Notes: generated from the letters alone by a model not told the origin. 64,000 nt of DNA from Corynebacterium suedekumii (GCF_030252185.1 NZ_CP126970.1:1922001-1986000); one strand, 5' to 3'; positions 40,807-53,268 are shown, counted from the first letter of the stretch. Program-made: numbers and translations.

Positions 40807-41709
40807 TCATGAACGGCACGATCGCTCCGGTGACTCGGGGTGGGGTGTGGCCCCGGAGAAGAATCGGCGCGTCCACGTCTCGTCCTTGAACTGGGCCGGC
40901 ACCGCGCCGCCGAGCAGTTCCCGGGTGATGGCGGCAGCTTCAACTGATCCGTCGGCGGGCAGCTCCCGGTCGGAACCGAGCAGGACGATGTTGCCGTAGC
41001 GCCGACCCTTGAGCATCGGCGGATCGGCGATGACCGCGAGGTGGTCGAAGACCTCCGCCATGCCCGCCAGTTCCGCTTTGGCGTTGGACAGGTCGGAGTG
41101 GTCGCCGCAGTTGGCCACGTAGAGCCCGCCGGGGGCGAGGGAGGAGTGGACGGCGCGGAAGAAGGAAGGCGTCGATAAGCCGGCCGGGGTGCGCGCTCCG
41201 GCGAAGACGTCCCGGATGAGGATGTCGCGGCTGGCGGGGACGAAGCCGCGGGTGACCTCGCCGGCCTCGCCGACCCGGATCTTCACTGTCGGCGCGCGGG
41301 GGATGTCGAACCACTCGCGCACGTAGGTGGCCAGTGTCGCGTCGAGCTCGACGACGGTGTGCCGGGACTCCGGCCACACGTGGGCGAGGTACCGGGCCAT
41401 GGAGCAGGCGGCCCCACCGAGATGGGTGACGCGCAAGGTCGCGGGGTCCAGGTGCTCGGCGACGAAGGGCTCGATGATCGCCGCCATCCACCGCATGTAC
41501 TCGAAGTCAAGCTGCTCGGGATGGCCGATCCGGACATGGGAGGAGGGGACGCCGTTGACCATGAGGGTCCACGCGTCCGGGTAGAAGTCGTCGGCGACGA
41601 GCTCGGCGGTGCCGGTGGTGATCTCGTGGGTCCCGGCCACCGGTCCGCCGTCAGCGGTGTCCTGGGCGGTGTTTCCGGTGCGACGATTCTTCCCGCGTGA
41701 TCTGGCCAT
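40807..41709 (-). CDS. Spermidine-synthase-like SAM-fold protein
   Basis: 300 residues. The Rossmann core reads VTHLGGAACSMARYLAHVWP, HTVVELDATLATYVREWFDI and ILIRDVFAGARTP, as in the spermine/spermidine synthase-related family common in Actinobacteria; the polyamine-site residues are not obvious, so a true aminopropyltransferase role is unproven. The first 25 residues are basic and variable. ATG 41709 is eight bases after TAGCAT. The 3' end contains a hipBA operator box. Confidence 0.75.
   Translation of the reverse strand: MARSRGKNRRTGNTAQDTADGGPVAGTHEITTGTAELVADDFYPDAWTLMVNGVPSSHVRIGHPEQLDFEYMRWMAAIIEPFVAEHLDPATLRVTHLGGAACSMARYLAHVWPESRHTVVELDATLATYVREWFDIPRAPTVKIRVGEAGEVTRGFVPASRDILIRDVFAGARTPAGLSTPSFFRAVHSSLAPGGLYVANCGDHSDLSNAKAELAGMAEVFDHLAVIADPPMLKGRRYGNIVLLGSDRELPADGSVEAAAITRELLGGAVPAQFKDETWTRRFFSGATPHPESPERSCRS
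40814..40829. promoter_or_regulatory. HipB-like operator box 3
   Basis: CGGCACGATCGCTCCG, 61 bases from box 2, inside the last codons of the upstream spermidine-synthase-like gene. Confidence 0.45.
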
Positions 41710-41717
41710 GACAGATA

Positions 41718-41723
41718 ATGCTA
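41718..41723 (-). promoter_or_regulatory. -10 box of the spermidine-synthase-like gene (leaderless)
   Basis: TAGCAT on the minus strand, eight bases before the ATG at 41709. Confidence 0.45.
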
Positions 41724-41733
41724 GCGGGCCTTC

Positions 41734-42063
41734 TCAGCGGGGCAGCATGACCTGGAAGGCCAGGCCGCCGATCGCGTCGAAGGCGAGGCAGGAGGAGGCG
41801 CGGAACGGGTCTAGCGTGGTGCAGTCGACGACCTCGGTGGTGCCGACGAGCGCCTCGCGTGCCCTGATGAGGGAGACGTAGGCGTCGTGCTCCTCCGTCA
41901 TCCGGAAACCGCTGGACCCGCGCTGGTCGCCGAAGACGTCCGCCGGGGTCTGGACGTAATAGTCGTCCTGTCCCGTGTCCTGTGCGCCCGCATGCGGGGC
42001 GAGGGTGGCGGCGAGCAGGACGGTCGAGGTGACGGTGATCAGGCGGCGCATGGCGGGGCTCAT
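41734..42063 (-). CDS. Small secreted protein of unknown function
   Basis: 109 residues with a signal peptide (MRRLITVTSTVLLAATLAPHAGA, cleavage probably after AGA near residue 28). The mature part has two cysteines (VDCTTLD and SSCLAFD) that may form a disulfide, and is otherwise polar. I do not recognise a family. It starts with ATG 42063 or ATG 42051; a TACGAT hexamer lies about 30 bases upstream. Confidence 0.7.
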   Translation of the reverse strand: MSPAMRRLITVTSTVLLAATLAPHAGAQDTGQDDYYVQTPADVFGDQRGSSGFRMTEEHDAYVSLIRAREALVGTTEVVDCTTLDPFRASSCLAFDAIGGLAFQVMLPR

Positions 42064-42276
42064 TTCTGTGGCGTGGGAGAGCTCGGTGACGCCATCGTAG
42101 ACCGACAGTGATTGTCGATAGGTCGGATTCGAGGCCCAATGGGCGCTCGGGTTAGGTACGCAGGGTGACAGGAAATTAGTGATACTTCACCGAGAAGATT
42201 ACGCTGCGGGGTGACACGACCGGGCCTGATCCGGCCCATCCCACCCACCCCACCGACACCACAGGGAGGCACCCAC

Positions 42277-43356
42277 ATGCGCGTACTGGCGGCGATGAGC
42301 GGCGGCGTCGACTCCTCGGTGGCCGCGGCCCGGATGGTCGAGGCCGGCCACGAGGTCATCGGCGTCCACCTGGCGTTGTCCCGCGACCCGCAGACGGTGC
42401 GCGAATCCTCCCGGGGCTGCTGCTCGCTGGAGGACTCCTCCGACGCGCGGCGGGTGTGCGACAAGCTGGGCATCCCCTTCTACGTGTGGGACTTCTCCGA
42501 CCGGTTTAAGTCGGACGTCATCGACGACTTCGTCGCCTCCTACGAGGCCGGGGAGACCCCCAATCCGTGCCTGCGCTGCAACGAGAAGATCAAGTTCGCC
42601 GCCCTCCTCGAACGCGGCATGGCCCTGGGGTTCGACGCCGTGGCCACCGGCCACTACGCCACCATCGACGCCGACGGCCACCTGCGCCGCTCCACCGATC
42701 CGGACAAGGACCAGTCGTACGTCCTCGGCGTGCTCACCCGGAATGAACTCGAGCACTGCCTGTTCCCGGTCGGCGACACCCCGAAGCCGCAGATCCGGGA
42801 GGAGGCCGCCCGCCACGGGTTCTCCACCGCCTCGAAGCCGGACTCCTACGACATCTGCTTCATCCCCGACGGCAACACCCAGGCCTTCCTCGGCGCCCGC
42901 ATCGGCCTGCGCCCGGGCATGATCGTCGACCAGGACGGCACCGAGCTCAAGGAGCACGACGGCGCCTGGAACTACACCATCGGCCAGCGCAAGGGCCTGG
43001 ACCTGCGCAACCCGGCCGCCGACGGCCGCCCGCGGTACGTCACCGACATCGACGCCGCCACCGGTACCGTCACCGTCGGCCCGCGCGACGCCCTCGGGGT
43101 CACCGAGATCACCGCCGACCGCCTCAAGGTGCTCCACCCGGTGATGAGCGGTTCCCTCGACGCGATCGTCCAGGTCCGCGCCCACGGCGGCATCACCGAC
43201 TGCCGCGCCGACATCGACGGCGACACCATGACCCTCACGTTGTCCTCCCCGCTGCAGGGCGTGGCCCGCGGCCAGGCCGCCGTGCTCTACCTCCCGGACC
43301 CCGACGGCCAGGGTGACGTGGTGCTCGGCTCCGGCACGATCTGCGGTACCCGATGA
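42277..43356 (+). CDS. mnmA: tRNA-specific 2-thiouridylase
   Basis: Thiolates U34 of tRNA(Lys, Glu, Gln). The 359-residue protein has the PP-loop SGGVDSS (8-14), the catalytic cysteine in [14 protein letters not shown] and the second in [17 protein letters not shown] precedes ATG 42277. It overlaps the next gene by ATGA. Confidence 0.95.
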   Translation: MRVLAAMSGGVDSSVAAARMVEAGHEVIGVHLALSRDPQTVRESSRGCCSLEDSSDARRVCDKLGIPFYVWDFSDRFKSDVIDDFVASYEAGETPNPCLRCNEKIKFAALLERGMALGFDAVATGHYATIDADGHLRRSTDPDKDQSYVLGVLTRNELEHCLFPVGDTPKPQIREEAARHGFSTASKPDSYDICFIPDGNTQAFLGARIGLRPGMIVDQDGTELKEHDGAWNYTIGQRKGLDLRNPAADGRPRYVTDIDAATGTVTVGPRDALGVTEITADRLKVLHPVMSGSLDAIVQVRAHGGITDCRADIDGDTMTLTLSSPLQGVARGQAAVLYLPDPDGQGDVVLGSGTICGTR

Positions 43357-44348
43357 GCGCCTACGGCCTGGGCGTCCTGCCCGGCACCTCGCTTATCGAC
43401 GCCGCCGATGTCGTCCTCAGCGAAACCGGCACCTTCCCGCACCTTCCACAGCTGCCCGCCCGGGGCCTGAGCTCCGAGGCGATCGGCCGGACCGCCGGCC
43501 TGCTCGAGTCCGTCTCTGTCGACCGGGGCCCGCGCTCCTGGATCATGACCAACCGCCCCCAGCGGTCCACCCGGCGGATCTGGGACCGGCTGACCCGGGA
43601 CCTCGACGAGTGCGAGCAGGCGTGGGGCACCACCCTCGACCACCTCAAGGTGCAGGTCACTGGCCCGTGGACGCTCGCCGCCTCGGTGGAGCTGGCCTCC
43701 GGTCACCGGGTGCTCACCGACCGGGGCGCGGTCCGCGACCTCACCGACGCCCTCATCGAGGGCGTCAACAACCACGTCCGCGACGTATCGACGCGCTTCC
43801 GGGCCCGGGTGAGCGTCCAGCTCGACGAACCGCTGCTGGCCGCCGTCAACAACGGCGACCTCCGCGGGGCCACCGACTTCAACCCGCTCCGCCCGGTCAA
43901 TGTCAGAGACCTGGCCGAGCGCCTCGCCCACGTCGTCGACGGCCTCACCGCCGATGATGTCCTGCTCAACCAGACCGGCTACGCCCCGCTGTGGGATGTG
44001 GCCCGCGAGTCCGGCGTGACCACCGTCCAGGTCAACCCCGACCTGGTCACCGGCACCGCCCAGCTCGACGGCTTCGGACATGCCGTCAGCGGTGGCCTCC
44101 GGGTGGGCCTGGGCATCACCGACACCGACGACCGTATCGACGAACTGGGGGAGCGGCCCCGCTCGAAGGCCGTGGCCGTGGCCCGCTTCTTCGACCAGCT
44201 CGGCCTCGACCGCGGGTTGCTCACCACCGCCGTCGACGTCCATCCCCGCTCCGGCATCACCGAGGGCACGCTTGTCGACGCCGCCCATGCCTACCGCATG
44301 GCGGTGGCCGTGGAGAGGATGCTCGTCACCGACGCCGGCGACCTTTAG
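43353..44348 (+). CDS. MetE-like (cobalamin-independent methionine synthase family) protein
   Basis: 331 residues resembling only the C-terminal barrel of Met[16 protein letters not shown] and [13 protein letters not shown] are the recognisable pieces. The usual zinc ligands are not clear by eye, so its activity is uncertain. Coupled to mnmA by ATGA. Confidence 0.75.
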   Translation: MSAYGLGVLPGTSLIDAADVVLSETGTFPHLPQLPARGLSSEAIGRTAGLLESVSVDRGPRSWIMTNRPQRSTRRIWDRLTRDLDECEQAWGTTLDHLKVQVTGPWTLAASVELASGHRVLTDRGAVRDLTDALIEGVNNHVRDVSTRFRARVSVQLDEPLLAAVNNGDLRGATDFNPLRPVNVRDLAERLAHVVDGLTADDVLLNQTGYAPLWDVARESGVTTVQVNPDLVTGTAQLDGFGHAVSGGLRVGLGITDTDDRIDELGERPRSKAVAVARFFDQLGLDRGLLTTAVDVHPRSGITEGTLVDAAHAYRMAVAVERMLVTDAGDL

Positions 44349-44456
44349 TCCGGCGGTGTTGTCCCTCGGCAGTCGGCGACCGCGCGGAGAAAATCCTCCG
44401 CCACCGCACCAGGGGAGCTGTGCCGGAGAAGGACGGCACGCAGGTGGCGTCGAAAG

Positions 44457-44871
44457 GTGCAGCTGCGCCGATTCTCGGGCGCACCGACCTTCCTGTGGGG
44501 TCTCGGACTGGTGTCACCGATGGTGTCGGCTACCTCCGGCGGGCAGAGCCACCTGGCTGGTGTGCTTCCGGCGGGGTGGTCGATCGTGGTCTGGGTGAAC
44601 TCGGTGGCGTGTTTCCTGCTCAGCCCGGCCACCGCCGCCGCCCAGCTTCTCTCCCTCGGCCGGAGCTGGGACCGCGTCGGCATCGCCTACGTTCCCGACG
44701 GGCACGCTGTCGCTGGGCAGTCACCTGCTCGCCGAGGCCACGGGCCAGGGGGCCTGGGACATCGTCAGCCTCGGATTCCTCGCCCTGTTGGCCGTGCACT
44801 GGTCGGTGTCGGCGGTACGGGCGGTGACCTGGGTGGTCCAGGTCAGGACTGCATGGGCCAGGCGGTGTTGA
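44457..44871 (+). CDS. Small membrane protein (frameshifted), unknown function
   Basis: A hydrophobic protein of about 137 residues appears if one base is removed at GTTCCC (44691-44696): the first part has VLPAGWSIVVWVNSVACFLL and the second, in another frame, PTGTLSLGSHLLAEATGQG and IVSLGFLALLAVHWSV. I see about three membrane segments and no known family. Start GTG 44457 is a guess. The 3' end overlaps the convergent exonuclease gene by 29 bases. It may instead be a decayed gene. Confidence 0.4.
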
Positions 44872-45523
44872 CATCCGAGGTGTCCTTGCCCTGCCCGGCA
44901 AGGTAGCGGCGGAAGTCCTCCTGACGTTCGTAGTAGCCCACGGCCTGCATCTCCATGAGCTCGCCGTGGCCCATCTCCGCCAGCTCCGGCCACATCTTGA
45001 CCTGCTTCCAGGCGATGCGGGCGGCGGCGAGCGCATCCGAGGTGGCCTCGTGGGCGTTCTCCAGCTTGATGTTGTAGTGCTGCGACATGTCCGTCAGGGT
45101 GCGGCGGCCCTTGCGGTAGCGGTCCTTGATCTTGTCCACCACGAACGGGTCGAAGACGGGCCCGGTGACGGTGAAGTCGCCGGTGAGTTTGCGCAGCACC
45201 GACAGGTCGTAGCTGGCGTTGAAGACGATGAGGGTGAGCCCGTCCTCCCACGCCTGCCGGATGGCGGTGACGGTGTCGGCGAGGACCTCGTCGTGCGGGC
45301 GTCCCTCCGCGCGGGCCTTGTCGGTGGTGATCCCGTGGATGCGGGAGGCCTCCTCGGGGATCTCGACCCCGGGATCGGCGAGGTGCTCGACGGCGTTGAC
45401 CTCGCGACCGTCGATACGCACCAGCGCCGAGGTGACGATGCGCGCCTCCGCCGGGAACTTCGACGTGGTCTCCAGGTCGAAGGAGAGCATGCGGGAGGCG
45501 TCAAAACCGGGCGAGTTCGTCAT
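44843..45523 (-). CDS. DnaQ-type 3'-5' exonuclease
   Basis: 226 residues of the DEDDh family: motif I SFDLETTS (D16, E18), motif II FNASYDLSVL, and motif III ENAHEATSDALAAARI with the catalytic His and Asp. Similar to the proofreading subunit of DNA polymerase III but encoded alone; a DNA-repair or RNA-trimming role is possible. ATG 45523 is seven bases from a TAGGGT hexamer. Confidence 0.85.
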   Translation of the reverse strand: MTNSPGFDASRMLSFDLETTSKFPAEARIVTSALVRIDGREVNAVEHLADPGVEIPEEASRIHGITTDKARAEGRPHDEVLADTVTAIRQAWEDGLTLIVFNASYDLSVLRKLTGDFTVTGPVFDPFVVDKIKDRYRKGRRTLTDMSQHYNIKLENAHEATSDALAAARIAWKQVKMWPELAEMGHGELMEMQAVGYYERQEDFRRYLAGQGKDTSDVNTAWPMQS

Positions 45524-45530
45524 GCCTCAT

Positions 45531-45536
45531 ACCCTA
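45531..45536 (-). promoter_or_regulatory. -10 box of the exonuclease gene (leaderless)
   Basis: TAGGGT on the minus strand, seven bases before the ATG at 45523; it overlaps the last codons of the upstream membrane protein gene. Confidence 0.45.
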
Positions 45537-45827
45537 GACGCCCACCCCGACACCGTTCTCCTCATGCCGGTGACCAGTGAGAAGACGGTGCGTCACCACC
45601 CCGGCGAGAATGCCGAGCAGGCCGGCCAACAGCCACCAGAGCGCGACCGGCACGGTGCCGTTCCAGATGGTCGGAATGAACCCCACAGCGAGGATGAGGA
45701 TGGCGGTGGCGAGGAGATCCGTGACCATGTTCCGGCCCGATACGCTCCGGCGCCAGGCGCGACGGATGGACGGGACGGTGGAGATCAGCGCGAAGGCCAC
45801 GAGGGCCCAGGAGATGATCGTGGTCAT
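45534..45827 (-). CDS. Small membrane protein of the regulator/serine-hydrolase operon
   Basis: 97 residues with three hydrophobic segments (residues about 3-18, 37-52, 60-82) and a His-rich tail (HRLLTGHRHEEN). No known family. Its ATG directly follows the TAG of the serine hydrolase gene, so the pair is co-translated. Confidence 0.7.
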   Translation of the reverse strand: MTTIISWALVAFALISTVPSIRRAWRRSVSGRNMVTDLLATAILILAVGFIPTIWNGTVPVALWWLLAGLLGILAGVVTHRLLTGHRHEENGVGVGV

Positions 45828-46832
45828 CTACTGCTCCTTCCAGAGGTGGTCGGCGACGGCGTCGACATCGTGCATGGTGTCGCCCACGGTGAACACCGCA
45901 CGCTGCTGCTCCGGATCGACGATGAGGGTGGAGGAGTAGCCGTAGGTGCCGCCGTTGTGGGAATGGGAACCGTCCGGCCCCTCTCCCCAGGTGATTTCCG
46001 GTACCCCGCTGTCCAGGAGGAACCGGGCCCACCGTGCCATATCGGCCGGGGTGGAACGGAGGCCACCGGTGGGGCCGTACCCGTCCGTCTCCCAGGGCTG
46101 CGCCACTCGTCCGGTGGTGAGCAGACCTCGCGGGGCATCAGCCGGGACGGTGCCGGTCTCCATGAGGTAGGTGTCCGTCATCCCCAGGGGTTCGAGTATC
46201 TGCTCGTCGAGCAGGTGCCCGTAGGTGGTGTCGGCCTCGACGGCCAGCAACTGGCCGAGCAGGGCCACGCCGAGGTTGGAGTAGTCGAACTCACCCCGGC
46301 CACTCAGCGAGGCGGTGAGGGCATCGTCGATGACGTCCTCCGGGCTGGTCCCCTCGTAGGGGTTGGCACCGGTGAGAGAGGTGACCACGCTGGTGATGAT
46401 CCCGTTGCTGCCGCCCAGCCGGGGCAGGCCCGAGGTGTGGTCGGCCAGTTCCCGGAGGGTGACGTCGGCGACCGCGGCGTCCCCGGCGTCGATGATCTCG
46501 CCGACCGTGGTGTCGAGGGTGACTCGGCCGGCCTCGATCTGGTTGATGAGGATCTGCGCGGTGAAGGTCTTGGTCACCGAGCCGATCTCGAACTCGGTGT
46601 GCTCGTCCGCGCCGAGACCGGCGAAGGTGACCTCGTCGCCGGCGACGGTGAACGCTGCGATGTTCCGGTGACCGGATTCGGCGTGCTCCGCCAGCCGGGC
46701 GGCGAGTGCCTCATCCCCGGTGCGTTCATCGGAGGGGGTGATGTGGTCGGGGCCGAGCACGAGCGCGGCAGCCGCGACGGCGAGCCCGACGACGACGGCG
46801 ACGGCCAGTGCGGTGGTGGTCTTCGTCTGCAT
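45828..46832 (-). CDS. Beta-lactamase-family serine hydrolase (penicillin-binding-protein-like)
   Basis: 334 residues, exported: one N-terminal membrane helix (8-27) that may be an uncleaved anchor. The catalytic SxxK is S85-V-T-K88, the YxN is in FDYSNLG, and HNGG replaces the KTG motif. Such class C-like hydrolases act on cell-wall peptides, esters or D-amino-acid substrates. It lies between a regulator and a membrane protein in one operon. Confidence 0.85.
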   Translation of the reverse strand: MQTKTTTALAVAVVVGLAVAAAALVLGPDHITPSDERTGDEALAARLAEHAESGHRNIAAFTVAGDEVTFAGLGADEHTEFEIGSVTKTFTAQILINQIEAGRVTLDTTVGEIIDAGDAAVADVTLRELADHTSGLPRLGGSNGIITSVVTSLTGANPYEGTSPEDVIDDALTASLSGRGEFDYSNLGVALLGQLLAVEADTTYGHLLDEQILEPLGMTDTYLMETGTVPADAPRGLLTTGRVAQPWETDGYGPTGGLRSTPADMARWARFLLDSGVPEITWGEGPDGSHSHNGGTYGYSSTLIVDPEQQRAVFTVGDTMHDVDAVADHLWKEQ

Positions 46833-46853
46833 GGTGGGACTCCTAGTGGTCTT

Positions 46854-49547
<2,694 letters not shown>

Positions 49548-49583
49548 GGGCTGAAATCCCGCCCGCCGGAGTGTGAGGTGCAT

Positions 49584-49589
49584 TACAGT
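49584..49589 (+). promoter_or_regulatory. -10 box of ggt (leaderless)
   Basis: TACAGT six bases before the ATG at 49596. Confidence 0.5.
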
Positions 49590-49595
49590 TGATGA

Positions 49596-51587
49596 ATGAC
49601 GCCCATCACAAGCCCACGCTCCGTCCTGGTCGCCGTGTCCCTCACGGCGCTCGTGCTCAGCGCCTGCACCACCGCCGACCAGGAATCCACCGACACCACC
49701 GAAACCACCACCACGACCACCGCTGACGCGGCCCCGGCCGCCGAGGTCGCCCCCATCACCGCCAGCAACTGCGAGTTCGACGAGGCACCCGCCGGCGACG
49801 ACGCCGGGGGAGAGGCCACCGGCGGCGAGAGCGACCGCGACATCACCACCAACCCGGAGATCGCCACCGGCTACCGCTCCGGCATGCAGGCGGTGCAGAC
49901 CCAGTCCTTCTCGGTCGCCACGGCCAACCCCGTGGCCACCCGTGCGGCCTGCGACGTCCTGCTCCAGGGCGGCACCGCAGCGGACGCCGTCGTCACCGCC
50001 CAGTTCGTCCTCGGCCTGACCGAACCGCAGTCCTCCGGCATCGGCGGTGGCGGGTACATCCTCTATCATGACGCCGTCACCGGCGAGAACGTCGCCATCG
50101 ACGGCCGCGAGGTCGCCCCGCTGGCCGCCGACGAGAACTACCTCATCCACGTCTCCCCCGAGGACCAGAGTGCACCCGTCCCGGACGCCCGCCGTTCGGG
50201 ACGCTCCATCGGCGTGCCCGGCATCGTCGCCGCACTCGGCACCCTCCACGAGCGCTTCGGTGCCCGCGACTGGTCGGAGAACCTCACCCCGGCCAGTGAC
50301 CTGGCCACCGAAGGTTTCGAGATCTCCCCGCGCATGGCAGCCTCCGTCGAGAGCTCCGCCGAGGACCTCGCCCGCGACCCCGAGGCCCGCGCCTACTTCC
50401 TCGATGCGGAGGGTGCGGCGAAGCCGGCCGGGACGGTGCTGCAGAACCCGGAGTATGCCGCGGTCGTCGACACGCTCGCGACAGACGGGCCCGACGCCCT
50501 CTACACCGGGGAGCTGGCCCAGTCCATCGTCGAGGCGGCCACGCGTGACGACGACGGCATGACCCCCTCGCTCATGACCACCGCCGACCTCGCCGGCTAC
50601 ACCCCGATCGAGCATGAGGTGCTGTGCGCGCCCTACCGCGAGACCGTCGTGTGCGGCATGCCCCCGTCCTCCTCCGGCGGTGTCGCCGTCCTGGAGACCC
50701 TGCGCCTGCTCGACGGCTTCGAGCTCGCCCAGCACGCCCCCGGCGAAGCCGGGCCCGACGGCGCACTGCCCACCCCGGCGGCCGTGCACCTCGTCTCCGA
50801 GGCCGAACGACTGGCCTACGCCGACCGCGACGCCTACATCGCCGACCCCGCCTTCACCGAGATCCCCGGCGGCGTCGGCGCCTTCCTCACCGACGGCTAC
50901 ATCGGTGAGCGCGCCGAACTCATCGACGAGAACGCCTCCATGGGTGTCGCCGAGCCCGGCGAACTCGTCCCCGCCATTGCCCGCGGCGCCGATCTGCCTG
51001 AACAGGGCACGACCCACATCAGCGTCATCGACGCCCAGGGCAACGCCGCCTCCGCCACCACCAGCATCGAGGCCGGCTTCGGCTCCTTCCACATGACCAA
51101 CGGCTTCCTGCTCAACAACCAGCTCACCGACTTCTCCGCCGAGCCCGTCGGCGAGGACGGCGAGCCCGTGGCCAACCGCGTCGAGGCCGCCAAACGCCCC
51201 CGCTCCTCCATGTCGCCCATGCTCGTCTTCGACCGTGCCGACGGCGATGCTCCCGGCGACCTGCGCATGGTGCTCGGCTCCCCGGGCGGCTCCCTGATCA
51301 TCCAGTACGTGGTGAAGACCCTGCTCAACATCGTCGACTGGGACATGAACCCCCAGCAGGCGGTCTCCGCCCCCAACTTCGGCGCCCGCAACACCGAGGA
51401 CACCACCATCGGCGGCGAACACCCCCTCATGTCCGACAGTGACTCCCTCGTCTCCGGGCTGGAGGACCTCGGCCACACCGTGGACACCGAGGACCAGTCC
51501 AGTGGTCTTTCGGCACTCGTGGTCACCGAGGACGGCATCATCGGAGGAGCCGACCCGAGACGGGAGGGCATCGTCCTGGGTGGTTAG
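49596..51587 (+). CDS. ggt: Gamma-glutamyltransferase, lipoprotein
   Basis: Cleaves gamma-glutamyl bonds such as glutathione. The 663-residue protein has a signal peptide ending in the lipobox LSAC (C24), so it is membrane-tethered, then a Thr-rich linker. The autocleavage site with the nucleophile Thr is EQGTTHISVIDAQG (about residues 468-481), and the substrate motif GSPGGSLIIQYV follows. MPPSSSGGVAVLE marks the family. Confidence 0.92.
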   Translation: MTPITSPRSVLVAVSLTALVLSACTTADQESTDTTETTTTTTADAAPAAEVAPITASNCEFDEAPAGDDAGGEATGGESDRDITTNPEIATGYRSGMQAVQTQSFSVATANPVATRAACDVLLQGGTAADAVVTAQFVLGLTEPQSSGIGGGGYILYHDAVTGENVAIDGREVAPLAADENYLIHVSPEDQSAPVPDARRSGRSIGVPGIVAALGTLHERFGARDWSENLTPASDLATEGFEISPRMAASVESSAEDLARDPEARAYFLDAEGAAKPAGTVLQNPEYAAVVDTLATDGPDALYTGELAQSIVEAATRDDDGMTPSLMTTADLAGYTPIEHEVLCAPYRETVVCGMPPSSSGGVAVLETLRLLDGFELAQHAPGEAGPDGALPTPAAVHLVSEAERLAYADRDAYIADPAFTEIPGGVGAFLTDGYIGERAELIDENASMGVAEPGELVPAIARGADLPEQGTTHISVIDAQGNAASATTSIEAGFGSFHMTNGFLLNNQLTDFSAEPVGEDGEPVANRVEAAKRPRSSMSPMLVFDRADGDAPGDLRMVLGSPGGSLIIQYVVKTLLNIVDWDMNPQQAVSAPNFGARNTEDTTIGGEHPLMSDSDSLVSGLEDLGHTVDTEDQSSGLSALVVTEDGIIGGADPRREGIVLGG

Positions 51588-51632
51588 ACGCTCAGCGAGT
51601 ACGGACAGGAGACCCGGCCCGGAGCACCGACA

Positions 51633-51979
51633 TCACGCCCGGTGCGGCGGGCCGGGAATGAGCGCCGCCACGAGAAAGATGATGGGCGCAAGTGCCGGGA
51701 AGAACACCGCCACAGGGTCCGGTAGACGGGTCTCCCAGGTCGTCGTCGTGGCCACGAACCACAGGCAGTTGCCCCACCCGACCAGCGCGAGACCCCGGCC
51801 GCCAGCGCCGTGACGAGCGCACCCACCCGCAGATCACGACGTCGTATGACGACGAACCCGACGGCGAGGAGTCCGGCCGCGACCCCGATTCCCGCGGCGA
51901 TCGGCAACAGATCGAAGGAGCGGTAGTCCTCGAACACGATCCAGAACATCAGGCCGTGGAGGAGAGCCGAGGCACCCAT
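51633..51979 (-). CDS. Small membrane protein (one-base frameshift)
   Basis: About 115 residues with four hydrophobic segments. The first part (SALLHGLMFWIVFEDYRSFDL) and the last part (VAVFFPALAPIIFLVAALIPG) are in different frames; adding one G to the four-base run at 51793-51796 (C on the plus strand) joins them as ALAAGGLALVGWGNC. ATG 51979 avoids a long overlap with the upstream gene. No known family. Confidence 0.55.
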
Positions 51980-51992
51980 TCGAACTGCGGGG

Positions 51993-52391
51993 TCACGGTC
52001 GGCTTTCCCGGGGAGTGTCGCGGGCGGCCTTTCTGGCTGCGCTGACATGGAGAATGACACCGACGACGGCCAGGAACCAGGTGATGTTGATGATCGACCC
52101 GTCGAGGGTGCCGTACTGCCACCACGCGACGATCCAGGAACCCCAGCCCACGAAACAGAGAAGGCTGGCCAGCAGCCCGAGGAGACTGCGCCAGCGATCG
52201 CGCCTGAGATGGGGGATGAGCAGGACGGCGGCGAGCAAGGCGCCGAGGGTGGCCATCCACGCGGTGATGATCAGCGAGTGGTGCGGGACGAGGAATCCCA
52301 GCAGGACGAACAGGCCGAACATCGCGGCCTGGAACCAGGCGGAGAAGCGGAGCAGTCGCTGACTGCTGGGGATCCCGGGCAAGTGGCTCAA
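51993..52391 (-). CDS. Small membrane protein downstream of the ACT-domain gene
   Basis: 132 residues with four hydrophobic segments (MFGLFVLLGFLVPHHSLII, WMATLGALLAAVLLIP, SLLGLLASLLCFVGWGSW, ITWFLAVVGVILHVSA) and a basic tail. TTG 52391 overlapping the stop of the ACT gene (TTGA) is the most likely start. No recognised family. Confidence 0.6.
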   Translation of the reverse strand: MSHLPGIPSSQRLLRFSAWFQAAMFGLFVLLGFLVPHHSLIITAWMATLGALLAAVLLIPHLRRDRWRSLLGLLASLLCFVGWGSWIVAWWQYGTLDGSIINITWFLAVVGVILHVSAARKAARDTPRESRP

Positions 52392-53056
52392 CTGAGGATC
52401 GCGCCGACGATGCGGCCGATGTGGCCGAGATGCTGGACTTCGCTGGCGAGGAAGTCCGGGCCGCCGGTACGCCCGACAACGAGGACCATGCCGGTGCCGA
52501 CCAGGGGAGTGGCAGCCAGGGAGGAGTCGAGCAGCCCCCACGATTCCGGGACCCAGTCCTCGGCCTCCGCGTTGAGCATGCGGGCCTGGGCGACGTCGAT
52601 GCTCACCGGGCTGGAGCCGTCATCCTCCGGCGCCGCCAGGGACGCGGCGACGCGGGTGATGGGGGAGTCCACGGCGTCGTCAAGCACGATGGCCCACGAC
52701 GCGGTCATGGACTGCGGGGTGACGGTGACCAGCTCCTCCATGGCGCGGGGGATGGTGCGGGAGAACGCGGCGACCTTGGCCAGCATCTCGATCTGGCCGC
52801 GACGGTCCACCCGACCGGAGAAGGGGCGGATCGAGTCGACCTCCACGCCCTCGATGGAGTTCGCGGCGGTGATGAGCGTGTCCGCCATGACCGTGTTGGG
52901 CAGGCCGACGACGATGTCATCCATCACCGTGCCGTCGGGGAACACCTCCACGATGTCGACCGACTGGATGTTTCCGCCGGCGTATCCGATGGCCTCCGCG
53001 AGTTGTCCCAGGCTTCCCGGGACATCGGGGAGCAGGACGCGGATGAGAAACGACAT
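52388..53056 (-). CDS. ACT-domain protein, probable amino-acid sensor
   Basis: 222 residues. The N-terminal ACT domain (FLIRVLLPDVPGSLGQLAEAIGYAGGNIQSVDIVE shortened as LLPDVPGSLGQL and GGNIQSVDIVE) would bind an amino acid; the second half has no clear family. Similar stand-alone ACT proteins sit next to gatC in corynebacteria. Divergent from gatC. Confidence 0.75.
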   Translation of the reverse strand: MSFLIRVLLPDVPGSLGQLAEAIGYAGGNIQSVDIVEVFPDGTVMDDIVVGLPNTVMADTLITAANSIEGVEVDSIRPFSGRVDRRGQIEMLAKVAAFSRTIPRAMEELVTVTPQSMTASWAIVLDDAVDSPITRVAASLAAPEDDGSSPVSIDVAQARMLNAEAEDWVPESWGLLDSSLAATPLVGTGMVLVVGRTGGPDFLASEVQHLGHIGRIVGAILS

Positions 53057-53268
53057 GGTGGGGAAGACTCCCTTTCAGTGGAGCTCGTGATCGTGCGGGG
53101 GTGGTACCCGGGGAACCCGGTATAACACTGCTGACGCTGCCTTCATCATAGGCAACGCTTACGGTCGTGTGTGCGAACTCGAGGGCAAACCCTCACAATC
53201 TCCGCTTCCGGCCCCTGCAGTAGCATGGGACGAGTTCATTCGTAGACGTGTAAAGGATTGAGCCCGCA
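53057..53268. promoter_or_regulatory. Divergent region between the ACT gene and gatC
   Basis: 212 bases without a gene. TAGCAT near 53222-53227 is the likely -10 for gatC, giving a leader of about 35 bases with AAAGGA before GTG 53269. Confidence 0.45.
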
